From Arthrobacter sp. zg-Y20 (GTDB taxonomy: Bacteria; Actinomycetota; Actinomycetes; Actinomycetales; Micrococcaceae): a DNA stretch of 64,000 bases. The notes beneath the pieces were generated by a model. The model saw only the letters and a program-made list of their open reading frames with translations. It did no database searches and was not told the origin of the DNA. Numbering within the stretch: position 1 is the first letter of the stretch; each line of letters begins with the position of its first letter. The stretch is taken from positions 3,410,001 through 3,474,000 of the forward strand of contig NZ_CP126241.1 in NCBI RefSeq assembly GCF_030142075.1, written 5' to 3'. The position numbers were made by a program, and so were the translations under genes. Of the stretch, positions 25,712 through 33,489 are shown piece after piece.

Positions 25712-26245
25712 ATGGAAGTTATGCCGTCACCGCCGCGTGCCGTCCTGTTTGACCGGGACGGCACGCTGATTGTTGACGTGCCCTACAACGGGGACCCGGA
25801 ACTGGTGCAGGCGGTGCCCGGGGCTGCCGATGTGCTGGCGCGGCTGCGGCGGGACGGCATCCCGGTGGGTGTGGTGACCAACCAGTCCGGCATCGGCCGC
25901 GGGCTGCTCTCCGCCGGGCAGGTGGAAGCCGTCAACGCCGCCGTTGACGCCCTGCTGGGTCCGTTCGATGTGTGGGAGATCTGCCCGCACACCCCGGAAC
26001 GCGGCTGCATCTGCCGCAAGCCCATGCCTGGAATGGTGCTGCGTGCCGCCCGGCGCCTGGGCCTGGACCCGGCGGAGGTGGCGGTGATCGGCGACATCGG
26101 CGCCGATGTCCAGGCGGCCGCGGCGGCCGGCGCCCGCGGCGTCCTGGTCCCCACAGCCGTCACGCGGCCCGCCGAAACCGCTGCAGCTGATCTGGTGGCC
26201 GCCGACCTGCGGAAAGCAGTGGACCTGTTGTGGGGCGGCGCGTGA
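25712..26245 (+). CDS. gmhB: D-glycero-D-manno-heptose 1,7-bisphosphate phosphatase-like HAD hydrolase
   Basis: 177 residues of the HAD-IIIA group. The nucleophile motif AVLFDRDGTLIVD (about 11-21) and GVVTNQSGIGRG are typical, and the GmhB zinc loop CPHTPERGCICRKPMPGM carries the C-x-H...C-x-C ligands. It removes one phosphate from heptose 1,7-bisphosphate. Histidinol-phosphate phosphatase is a relative, but the neighbouring gmhA and hldE make heptose the better call. It heads an operon in which each following gene overlaps by about 4 bp. ATG 25712 is chosen (AGAGG just upstream). Confidence 0.85.
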   Translation: MEVMPSPPRAVLFDRDGTLIVDVPYNGDPELVQAVPGAADVLARLRRDGIPVGVVTNQSGIGRGLLSAGQVEAVNAAVDALLGPFDVWEICPHTPERGCICRKPMPGMVLRAARRLGLDPAEVAVIGDIGADVQAAAAAGARGVLVPTAVTRPAETAAADLVAADLRKAVDLLWGGA

Positions 26246-27345
26246 GCCGCCGGGTCCTGGTGGCGAGGCTCGACGGCGCGGGCGACGTCCTGCTGGCCGG
26301 CCCCGCCGTCCGTGCGGTGGCGTCCGCGCCGGGGGTGGAGGCCGTGCTGCTGGTTGGCCCGGCGGGGACCCCGGCCGCCCGGCTGCTGCCCGGCGCCGCG
26401 CAGGTGCTGGAGTGGTCCTGCCCGTGGATCGTGAACCCCGCCCCGGAACCGTCGCCGGCGCACCTGGCAGCGCTGGTGGACATGGTCCGCGCTGCCGGAA
26501 CCCGTGAGGCGGTGATCCTGACGTCCTTCCACCAGTCCCCGCTGCCCCTGGCGCTGGTGCTCCGAACCGCCGGGGTGCACACCATCACCGGTGCTTCCAC
26601 CGACTACGCCGGTGCGCTCCTGGACCAGCGGCTGCGGCCCGGCGAGGATTTCCCCGAAGACCAGCCGGAACCGGAACGGAACCTTCGAATTGCCGCAGCC
26701 GCCGGTTTCCGGCTTCCGGCCGGTGACGACGGCAGGCTCCGGCTGGGTCCGCTGCCCGATGCAGGGCATCTGGCGGGCGATGACCCCTATGTGGTGGTGC
26801 ATCCCGGCACCGCCGTCCCGGCGCGTGCCTGGCCTGCCCTGCACTACGCCGCCGCCGTCGAGCTCCTGACCGCTGCCGGCTACCGCGTGGTGGTGACCGG
26901 CGGCCCCGGCGAGAAGGCACTGACGGCCACGGTGGCGGGGGTGGCCGGGCTGGACCTCGGCGGCCGCACGGACCTGGCCTCGCTGGCCGGTGTGCTGGCC
27001 GGTGCCGACGCCGTGGTGGTGGGAAACACAGGCCCCGCGCATTTGGCGGCGGCTGTTGGCACGCCGGTGGTCAGCCTCTTCGCCCCGGTGGTGCCCGCTG
27101 TCCGCTGGGCACCGTACCGGGTGCCGCTGGAACTGCTGGGCGACCAGCAGGGACCATGCCGGCTTTCCCGGGCCCGGACCTGCCCGGTGCCGGGGCACCC
27201 CTGCCTGTCCGGCGTCGCGCCGGAACAGGTGGTGGAAGCCGTGCAGCGCCTGGTCCGCGGTGTTTCGTCCCTGGGCACGCGGCGGGAAACCCGGCACGGC
27301 CTTCCGGCACACGTATCCGGGCACCGGAGAGCGGGGAAACCATGA
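26242..27345 (+). CDS. Glycosyltransferase family 9 (heptosyltransferase-like)
   Basis: 367 residues from a GTG overlapping the gmhB stop (GTGA). N-terminal LVARLDGAGDVLLAGPAVRAV and C-terminal VVVGNTGPAHLAAAVGTPVVSLFAP are GT9 hallmarks; VVHPGTAVPARAWPALHY is the middle nucleotide-sugar segment. It is expected to move a heptose (or similar) residue onto a lipid-linked or surface glycan. A C-terminal extension of about 40 residues is basic and low in structure. It lies between gmhB and two GT4 genes. Confidence 0.88.
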   Translation: MSRRVLVARLDGAGDVLLAGPAVRAVASAPGVEAVLLVGPAGTPAARLLPGAAQVLEWSCPWIVNPAPEPSPAHLAALVDMVRAAGTREAVILTSFHQSPLPLALVLRTAGVHTITGASTDYAGALLDQRLRPGEDFPEDQPEPERNLRIAAAAGFRLPAGDDGRLRLGPLPDAGHLAGDDPYVVVHPGTAVPARAWPALHYAAAVELLTAAGYRVVVTGGPGEKALTATVAGVAGLDLGGRTDLASLAGVLAGADAVVVGNTGPAHLAAAVGTPVVSLFAPVVPAVRWAPYRVPLELLGDQQGPCRLSRARTCPVPGHPCLSGVAPEQVVEAVQRLVRGVSSLGTRRETRHGLPAHVSGHRRAGKP

Positions 27346-28388
27346 AGATCCTGCTCTGGCATGTGCACGGAGGGTGGATGGAATCCTTTGTCCGCGGCTC
27401 CCATGAGTATCTGCTGCCGACCACACCCGCCCGGGACGGCTGGGGGCTGGGCCGCGGCGGCCGGGCCTGGCCGGCGTCCGCCGTCGAAGTGGCGCCCGAG
27501 CAGCTGCGCGGTCAACAGGTCGATGCGGTGGTGCTGCAGCGTCCGGAGGAACTTGTTGCCTGCGCCCGACTGCTGGGCCGCCGGCCCGGCCGGGACCTGC
27601 CCGCGGTTTATCTGGAACACAACACCCCGCGCAGCGCGGTGCCGGAAACCCGGCATCCGCTGGCCGGCCAAAACGCTATCCCCGTGGTGCACGTTACGCA
27701 GTTCAACCGGCTCTTCTGGGACACCGGCGACGCCCCGGTCCGGGTGATTGAGCACGGCATCCCCGACCCGGGGTACCTGTACACCGGAGACCGGCCGCAC
27801 CTGGGCGTGGCGGTCAACGACCCCGTCCGGCGCGGAAGGATCACCGGCACGGACCTGCTGCCGGCCTTTGCCCGGGCCGCTCCCCTGGAAATCTTCGGCT
27901 TCGGCACCGGTCAGCTGCCCGCCGCCTTGCAGCTGGACGGGGAGGGCAACCGGGACCGGCTGCTCCTCCGCGGAGATCTCCCCGCCGCCCGGATGCACGC
28001 CGAACTGGCCGGCTGCCGGGCCTACCTGCATCCGATGCGCTGGACCTCCCTGGGCCTGTCACTGCTCGAAGCCATGCACCTGGGCCTGCCCGTCCTGGTG
28101 CTGGCCACCACGGAGGCCAGCCGGGCGGTTCCGCCGGAGGCAGGGCTGGTCAGCAACAACCCCGAAGAACTCCTCGCGGCAGCACAGATGCTTCTGGCGG
28201 ATCCGGAACACGCGCACACCTGCGGGCTGGCAGCGCGTGAGGCGGCGCTGGCACGTTACGGCCTGGCCCGGTTCCTGTCCGAGTGGGACAGGCTCCTTAC
28301 CGACGTGGTCTCATACAAGCTTTCCGCCGCGCCGCAGCAGGCGCCGGCAGGACCGATAACGGCATCAACAGGAGGGGGACAACAGTGA
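27342..28388 (+). CDS. Glycosyltransferase, GT4-like
   Basis: 348 residues; the ATG overlaps the preceding stop (ATGA). It begins MKILLWHVHGGWMESFVRG. The GT-B donor site appears as WTSLGLSLLEAMHLGLPVLVLATTEASRAV (about 228-257), containing the E-x7-E-like motif, so it is a retaining GT4/GT1-clan enzyme. The N-terminal acceptor half is divergent. Donor and acceptor are unknown; position between GT9 and another GT4 implies successive sugars on one glycan. Confidence 0.82.
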   Translation: MKILLWHVHGGWMESFVRGSHEYLLPTTPARDGWGLGRGGRAWPASAVEVAPEQLRGQQVDAVVLQRPEELVACARLLGRRPGRDLPAVYLEHNTPRSAVPETRHPLAGQNAIPVVHVTQFNRLFWDTGDAPVRVIEHGIPDPGYLYTGDRPHLGVAVNDPVRRGRITGTDLLPAFARAAPLEIFGFGTGQLPAALQLDGEGNRDRLLLRGDLPAARMHAELAGCRAYLHPMRWTSLGLSLLEAMHLGLPVLVLATTEASRAVPPEAGLVSNNPEELLAAAQMLLADPEHAHTCGLAAREAALARYGLARFLSEWDRLLTDVVSYKLSAAPQQAPAGPITASTGGGQQ

Positions 28389-29659
28389 GAATCTCAATGG
28401 TGTCCGAGCACGCTAGTCCGTTGGCTGCGCTGGGCGGCGTGGATGCCGGCGGGCAGAACGTCCATGTAGCCGCCCTTTCCGTGGCGCTGGCAGCCCGCGG
28501 GCACACCGTGCAGGTGTACACCCGGCGTGATGACCCCGGGCTGCCGGACCGGGTGCAGGTGCAGGACGGGCTGGAAGTAGTGCACGTGGCGGCCGGACCG
28601 GCACTGCCGCTGCCCAAGGATGACCTGCTGCCGTACATGGGACAGCTGGCCGAAGGCATGGTGGCGGACTGGGGAAACCAGCCGCCGGACGTGGTGCATT
28701 CACACTTCTGGATGTCCGGCCTGGCCGCGCTGGAGGCGGTCCAAAGCGCGGCCGACGACGGCGCCCGGGTACCGGTGCTGCACACCTTCCATGCGCTCGG
28801 GACGGTGAAGAAACGGCATCAGGGCGCGGAGGACACCAGCCCGCCGGAGCGGACCTGGCTGGAACCCTCGGTGGGCCGGCGGGCAGACCGGGTCCTGGCC
28901 ACCTGCTCGGACGAGGTTTTTGAACTCAAGGCCATGGGCGTGCCGGGCAGCCGCATCTCCATTGCGCCGTGCGGTGTGGACCTGTCCCTGTTCAAGTCCC
29001 GCGGACCAGCCGAGCCCCGCGGCCGGCGGCACCGCATTGCCGCCGTCGGGCGTCTGGTGCCTCGCAAGGGCGTGGATCTGGCCATCCAGGCGCTGGGACT
29101 GCTGCAGGAGGCCGGAATGGCGGACGTGGAACTGCTCATTGTGGGCGGCTCAAGCGACTGTGCCGGGCTGGAATCGGATCCGGAGGCTCGCCGGTTGATG
29201 TCCCTGGCCCGTTCCCTGGGCGTGGCGGACCGGGTGCTGCTGCGCGGACAGGTTCCCCGCGAAGACATGCCGGCGGTGCTGCGCAGCGCGGACGCAGTGG
29301 TGTGCGCACCCTGGTATGAGCCGTTCGGCATCGTTCCGCTGGAGGCCATGGCCTGCGCAGTGCCGGTGGTGGCCACCGCGGTGGGCGGACTGATCGATAC
29401 GGTGGTCCACGGCAAAACCGGGCTGCTCGTACCGCCGCGGGACCCGGCCGCCCTGGCCGCCGCGCTGGGCGAACTGCTGCAAAACCCCGGCTACGCCCGG
29501 CGGCTCGGCACCGCCGGCAGGCAACGTGCCTCCGCCCGGTACTCCTGGGACCGGGTGGCACAGGAAACCGAAAAGGCCTATCAGTTGGCTCTGAGGGGAG
29601 TCCCCCGCGGCCAGGCCCGGCCGGCCCGGCTGCAGCCGACGGGAGGGCAGGCACTGTGA
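28385..29659 (+). CDS. Glycosyltransferase family 4
   Basis: 424 residues with a GTG start overlapping the upstream stop and AGGAGGGGG just before it. It is a clear GT4: N-terminal SEHASPLAALGGVDAGGQNVHVAAL (sucrose-phosphate-synthase/MshA-like), AVGRLVPRKGVDLAIQAL in the middle and PWYEPFGIVPLEAMACAVPVVATAVGG with the E-x7-E donor motif (about 310-335). It resembles MshA or sucrose-phosphate-synthase-type enzymes but lacks the operon context of mycothiol synthesis, so a role in the heptose-containing glycan is more likely. Confidence 0.88.
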   Translation: MRISMVSEHASPLAALGGVDAGGQNVHVAALSVALAARGHTVQVYTRRDDPGLPDRVQVQDGLEVVHVAAGPALPLPKDDLLPYMGQLAEGMVADWGNQPPDVVHSHFWMSGLAALEAVQSAADDGARVPVLHTFHALGTVKKRHQGAEDTSPPERTWLEPSVGRRADRVLATCSDEVFELKAMGVPGSRISIAPCGVDLSLFKSRGPAEPRGRRHRIAAVGRLVPRKGVDLAIQALGLLQEAGMADVELLIVGGSSDCAGLESDPEARRLMSLARSLGVADRVLLRGQVPREDMPAVLRSADAVVCAPWYEPFGIVPLEAMACAVPVVATAVGGLIDTVVHGKTGLLVPPRDPAALAAALGELLQNPGYARRLGTAGRQRASARYSWDRVAQETEKAYQLALRGVPRGQARPARLQPTGGQAL

Positions 29660-30306
29660 GTATCGAACCGGCCACCGCGCCCCCGCCCGTGACCGATGCG
29701 GCGCACGGGGCGGTCCTGGCCCATCTGGCCGGCACCGGCCCCGCCCTGCTCTCCGTACAGCAGCAGGCCGGGCGGCTGGCCCAGTGGGGCGTGGAGCTTG
29801 CCGGGCGCCTGCTGGATGGACACCGGCTGCTGACCGCCGGCAACGGCGGTTCCGCCGCCGAGGCCCAGCACCTCAGCGCGGAACTGGTGGGCCGGTTCGA
29901 CGGCGAGCGCCGGCCCTTTTCCGCCATCGCCCTGCACGCGGACACCTCCGCGGTCACGGCCATCGCCAACGACTACGGATTTGAACAGCTCTACGCCCGG
30001 CAGGTGACGGGCCACGGCCGCCCCGGCGACGTGCTGCTCCTGTTCTCCACCAGCGGCGCCAGCCCCAACCTGCTCGCCGCCGTGCAGGCCGCACGCCGTG
30101 CCGGGCTGCGCACATGGGCGCTGACCGGCCGGGGACCCAATCCCCTCGCCGCAGCGAGTGAGGAGGCGGTCACAGTGGATGCGCCGGCGGCCAACGCGCA
30201 GGAGGCCCATCTGGTGGCCCTGCATGCGCTGTGCCGGTCCTTTGACGCCGAGGTGCAACGGTGCACCCAACCCCAACAGCGCACCTCTGCAGGAGGAATG
30301 CCGTGA
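29656..30306 (+). CDS. gmhA: Sedoheptulose 7-phosphate isomerase (GmhA-type SIS protein)
   Basis: 216 residues with one SIS domain. AGNGGSAAEAQHLSAELVGRF (split around residues 62-82) and LLFSTSGASPNLLAAV are GmhA signatures. The enzyme converts sedoheptulose 7-phosphate to D-glycero-D-manno-heptose 7-phosphate, the first step of heptose activation. GTG 29656 overlaps the GT4 stop and the gene overlaps hldE by 4 bp, giving a coupled gmhA-hldE pair. Confidence 0.9.
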   Translation: MSIEPATAPPPVTDAAHGAVLAHLAGTGPALLSVQQQAGRLAQWGVELAGRLLDGHRLLTAGNGGSAAEAQHLSAELVGRFDGERRPFSAIALHADTSAVTAIANDYGFEQLYARQVTGHGRPGDVLLLFSTSGASPNLLAAVQAARRAGLRTWALTGRGPNPLAAASEEAVTVDAPAANAQEAHLVALHALCRSFDAEVQRCTQPQQRTSAGGMP

Positions 30307-31667
30307 AAACGATTGTCGTAGTAGGCGACACCTTGCTGGACACGGACATAACCGGTTCCGCCCAGCGCCTCTCCCCCGATGCCCCGGTGCCGGTGGTGGA
30401 CGTCGCCGACGTCGGCCGCCGCGCCGGCGGAGCGGGCCTGGCGGCGCGGATGCTGGAGCGGGACGGGGTGCAGGTGCACCTGGTGACGGTGCTCTCCGAT
30501 GACGGGGCCTCCGGGCTGCTGCGCACCGCGCTGGCCGGCATCCCCCTGACCAGCGGGCCGTCGGATGCTCCCACGCCGGTCAAGACCCGGATCCGGGCCG
30601 GCGCCCAGGCCGTGGTCCGCTTCGACGAAGGCTGCGCCCCGCCCCCGGTGCCGGCAGTGACCGCGCAGATGCTGGCGGCCGTGGCGGCTGCGGACGCCGT
30701 GCTGGTCTCGGACTACGGCCGCGGCCTGACTGCCAATCCCGCACTGCGGGAACTGCTCGGTGCCCTGGCTGGCCGGATCCCGGTGGTGTGGGATCCGCAT
30801 CCGGCCGGAGCCGACCCGGTACCGGGGGTCGCCGCCGTCACCCCGAATATGACCGAGGCACTGCAGGCTGCGGGAGAAACGCCGGGCGGTGTTCCGGCCG
30901 GGCTGCGCGCTGCCGAGCGGCTGCTGGAGCGCTGGAGCAGCCGTTCGGTGGTGGTGACCATGGGTGCCCAGGGAGCCCTGGCGTTGCCGGCCGCCGGTCT
31001 GGCGCAGGTCCTGCGGGCGCCCCGGATCCGCGAGAATGACAGCTGCGGGGCCGGGGACCGGTTCGCGGCGTCGCTGGTTGTCCGGCTGCTCGACGGCGAC
31101 GGGCTGGAAGCGGCGGTTGAAAGCGCCGTCGGCACCGCGGCGTCGTTCCTGGCTGCCGGCGGCGTGGCCGCCCTGGACCGGGAGGAGACGCTGCCGGTGC
31201 TGGGCAGCGACGTCCCCGACGCCCTGGCCACTGCCGCACTGATCCGGGAACGCGGCGGAACCGTGGTGGCCACCGGCGGCTGCTTCGACCTGCTCCATGC
31301 CGGGCACGCGCGCACGCTGCTGGCTGCGCGGGGGCTGGGCGACTGCCTCATTGTGTGCCTGAACTCCGATGACTCGGTGCGGCGGCTCAAGGGCGAGGAA
31401 CGCCCGATCATTGGTGCAGAAGACCGGGCGGAGCTGCTGCAGTCCCTGGAATGCGTGGACGGTGTGCTGGTTTTCGAGGAGGACACCCCGTCCGCCGTAC
31501 TGGAACGGCTGCGCCCCGACATCTGGGTCAAGGGCGGGGACTACCGCGAGGATCAACTGCCCGAGGCCGAGCTGATCCGTTCCTGGGGCGGTGAGACCGT
31601 CACCGTCCCGTACCACCCGGCCCGCTCCACCACGGCGCTGGCCTCCGCCCTGGCCAAAGTCGGCTGA
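30303..31667 (+). CDS. hldE: Bifunctional heptose 7-phosphate kinase / heptose 1-phosphate nucleotidyltransferase (HldE-type), copy 1
   Basis: 454 residues, two domains in the E. coli HldE order. The PfkB-type kinase is about 1-310 (GRRAGGAGLAARML and the anion hole CGAGDRFAA, GAGD about 249). The cytidylyltransferase-like domain is about 318-454, with GCFDLLHAGH (326-335) and WVKGGDYRED. It should phosphorylate heptose 7-phosphate at C1 and later attach a nucleotide. GTG 30303 overlaps the gmhA stop. A second, longer copy lies at 45868. Confidence 0.92.
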   Translation: MKTIVVVGDTLLDTDITGSAQRLSPDAPVPVVDVADVGRRAGGAGLAARMLERDGVQVHLVTVLSDDGASGLLRTALAGIPLTSGPSDAPTPVKTRIRAGAQAVVRFDEGCAPPPVPAVTAQMLAAVAAADAVLVSDYGRGLTANPALRELLGALAGRIPVVWDPHPAGADPVPGVAAVTPNMTEALQAAGETPGGVPAGLRAAERLLERWSSRSVVVTMGAQGALALPAAGLAQVLRAPRIRENDSCGAGDRFAASLVVRLLDGDGLEAAVESAVGTAASFLAAGGVAALDREETLPVLGSDVPDALATAALIRERGGTVVATGGCFDLLHAGHARTLLAARGLGDCLIVCLNSDDSVRRLKGEERPIIGAEDRAELLQSLECVDGVLVFEEDTPSAVLERLRPDIWVKGGDYREDQLPEAELIRSWGGETVTVPYHPARSTTALASALAKVG

Positions 31668-31711
31668 CCACGCCTTTCCGCCGTCCCCGTCCCGATTGAA
31701 AGGAACCGTCC

Positions 31712-32506
31712 ATGTCTGTCTCCCCTTCCGCTGTCCCCGCCGTCCCCGCACCCGGCTCCGCGCTCGACGCCGGCGCCCCGCAGCCGGACCCTGCCCTGCG
31801 CGGCACCCCGGTACGCGCTGCAAACACCCTCCGCGTACTGGTTACCGGAGGGGCCTCCGGCCTGGGCGCCGCCGTCACCGAAGCGGTGACCGCCGCCGGC
31901 GGCAGCGTGGTGGTGCTGGACCTCGACACCAGTTCCGTCACGGGTGCCAAGGCCCTGCAGGTGGACGTGGCGGACCGTGCCAGCGTGGAAGTGGCGGTCC
32001 GGGAAGCGGCGTTGATGCTCGGCGGGCTGGACGCTGTGGTCACCGCGGCCGGAATCGACCGCTGCGGCCGGCTCGAAGACGTTGCGGCCCGGGAGTGGGA
32101 GAAAGTCATCGGCGTGAACCTGCTCGGCACGGTGTCCGTGGTGCGTGCCGCCCTGCCGTACCTGATGGCGTCCCGCGGCCGGGTTGTCACCGTGGCTTCC
32201 ACTCTGGGGCTCAAAGCCGTCTCGGATGCGACCGCGTACTGCGCCTCCAAGTTCGGGGTGGTTGGGTTTAGCCGGGCCCTGGCCGCCGAAACGGCCGGAC
32301 GCGTGGGCGTCACCACCATGATTCCCGGCGGCATGAAGACCCGTTTCTTCGATGACCGCACCGAGCAGTACCGGCCGCAGGACGATTCCCGGCTCAATGA
32401 CCCCGCCCGGGTGGCCGACGCCATCCTGTTCGCCCTCTCCCAGCCGACCGGCTGCGAAATCCGCGAAATGCTGATCTGCCACGAGGAGGAGGATTCCTGG
32501 CCCTGA
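31712..32506 (+). CDS. SDR family oxidoreductase
   Basis: 264 residues. The classical short-chain dehydrogenase pattern follows an unusual N-terminal tail of about 38 residues: VTGGASGLGAAV binds NAD(P), VASTLG supplies the Ser and YCASK the Tyr/Lys pair. GAAAGGA precedes the ATG; it lies 44 bases after hldE in the same direction, so it is likely the last gene of the heptose operon. It could modify the sugar. It is not an extended SDR like HldD, so epimerisation by this protein is not assumed. Confidence 0.85.
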   Translation: MSVSPSAVPAVPAPGSALDAGAPQPDPALRGTPVRAANTLRVLVTGGASGLGAAVTEAVTAAGGSVVVLDLDTSSVTGAKALQVDVADRASVEVAVREAALMLGGLDAVVTAAGIDRCGRLEDVAAREWEKVIGVNLLGTVSVVRAALPYLMASRGRVVTVASTLGLKAVSDATAYCASKFGVVGFSRALAAETAGRVGVTTMIPGGMKTRFFDDRTEQYRPQDDSRLNDPARVADAILFALSQPTGCEIREMLICHEEEDSWP

Positions 32507-32518
32507 GTCCCCGTCCGT

Positions 32519-33478
32519 TCAGGCCGGCATCGGCTTCGGCTTCGCGGCAGGCTGCACCTTTCGGCTGCGGGTCCGCACGGCGACGCCGGCGCACAGGATC
32601 ACCGCGAGCCCGCCGAGTACGGTGGCCCAGGTCAGTTCCTCGTGCAGCAGCAGCGCCGCCCAGCAGATGGTCAGGACCGGCTGGACCAGCTGCACTTGGC
32701 TGACCTGCGCCATGGGGCCGATACCGAGCCCGCGGTACCAGGCGAAGAAGCCCAGGAACATGCTCACCACGCCCAGATAGGCGAAGGCTGCCCACTCGCC
32801 CGGGCCGGCGGCAGGCGGCCGGCTGAGTGCCGCGGACACGGTCAGCCCGCCCATCACCGGTGCGGCCAGTACCAGTGCCCAGGAAATGGTCTGCCAGGCA
32901 CCGAGCTCCCGGGTCAGGACGCCGCCCTCCGCGTATCCCACTGCCCCGGCAATCACCGCAGCGAACAGCAGGAGGTCCGACGGGTGCAGGCCGGCCTGCC
33001 CGCCGCCCTGCACCGCAGCGAATCCTCCGGCTGCACCCGCTCCGACGGCTGCCAGCAGCCAGAACCTCCGCGGCGGCCGCTCCCCCGTGCGCAGGACCGC
33101 CACGGTGGCGGTGGCCGCCGGCAGCAGCGCGACGACGACGGCGCCGTGGCTGGCGGGAGCAGTGGCGAGTGCAAAGGACGTCAGCAGCGGGAACCCGGCC
33201 ACCACGCCGCCTGCCACCAGTGCCAGACGTGCCCACTGGGTTCCCCGCGGCAGCCGCTGCCGCGTTGCGGCCAGTACTGCGGCGGCCAGAACCGCGGCAA
33301 CCACGGCCCGCGCCGATCCGGCGAAGAGCGGGGACATTCCGCCGCCCGCCACCGCAATGCGCGTGAACGGGAGGGTGAAGGAGAAGGCTGCGACTCCCAG
33401 CAGGCCCCACCAGAGCCCGCTGCGGGCACTGGGTAGCACTGTTGGGACAGCGAGAGTAGCGCTATTATGTGGCTTCAT
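32519..33478 (-). CDS. EamA/RhaT family transporter
   Basis: 319 residues with ten hydrophobic segments in two EamA halves. The ATG at 33478 shares two bases with the ATG of the divergent MocR-type gene, and TACTAT (rc of 33484-33489) ends five bases upstream, so a leaderless mRNA is likely. MocR/EamA divergent pairs usually mean the aminotransferase-like regulator controls the exporter; the effector is unknown. Confidence 0.87.
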   Translation of the reverse strand: MKPHNSATLAVPTVLPSARSGLWWGLLGVAAFSFTLPFTRIAVAGGGMSPLFAGSARAVVAAVLAAAVLAATRQRLPRGTQWARLALVAGGVVAGFPLLTSFALATAPASHGAVVVALLPAATATVAVLRTGERPPRRFWLLAAVGAGAAGGFAAVQGGGQAGLHPSDLLLFAAVIAGAVGYAEGGVLTRELGAWQTISWALVLAAPVMGGLTVSAALSRPPAAGPGEWAAFAYLGVVSMFLGFFAWYRGLGIGPMAQVSQVQLVQPVLTICWAALLLHEELTWATVLGGLAVILCAGVAVRTRSRKVQPAAKPKPMPA

Positions 33479-33489
33479 GGCCGATAGTA
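33463..33489. promoter_or_regulatory. Overlapping divergent leaderless promoters
   Basis: On the plus strand TATTAT (33463-33468) ends eight bases before ATG 33477, with TGTTGG 17 bases further up. On the minus strand TACTAT (33489-33484) ends five bases before ATG 33478. Each -10 therefore lies next to or inside the other gene's first codons, and neither gene has a Shine-Dalgarno. Confidence 0.5.

Noticed and set aside
29991-31823. Open frame of about 610 codons on the minus strand
   Set aside because: It lies antisense to gmhA and hldE, both with clear motifs and overlapping starts; the antisense product has no recognisable domain and is a typical high-GC shadow.
31712-32506. SDR gene as HldD (ADP-heptose epimerase)
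   Set aside because: It is a classical short SDR with a YxxxK site, not an extended SDR, and is much shorter than HldD, so it was left as an SDR of unknown substrate.
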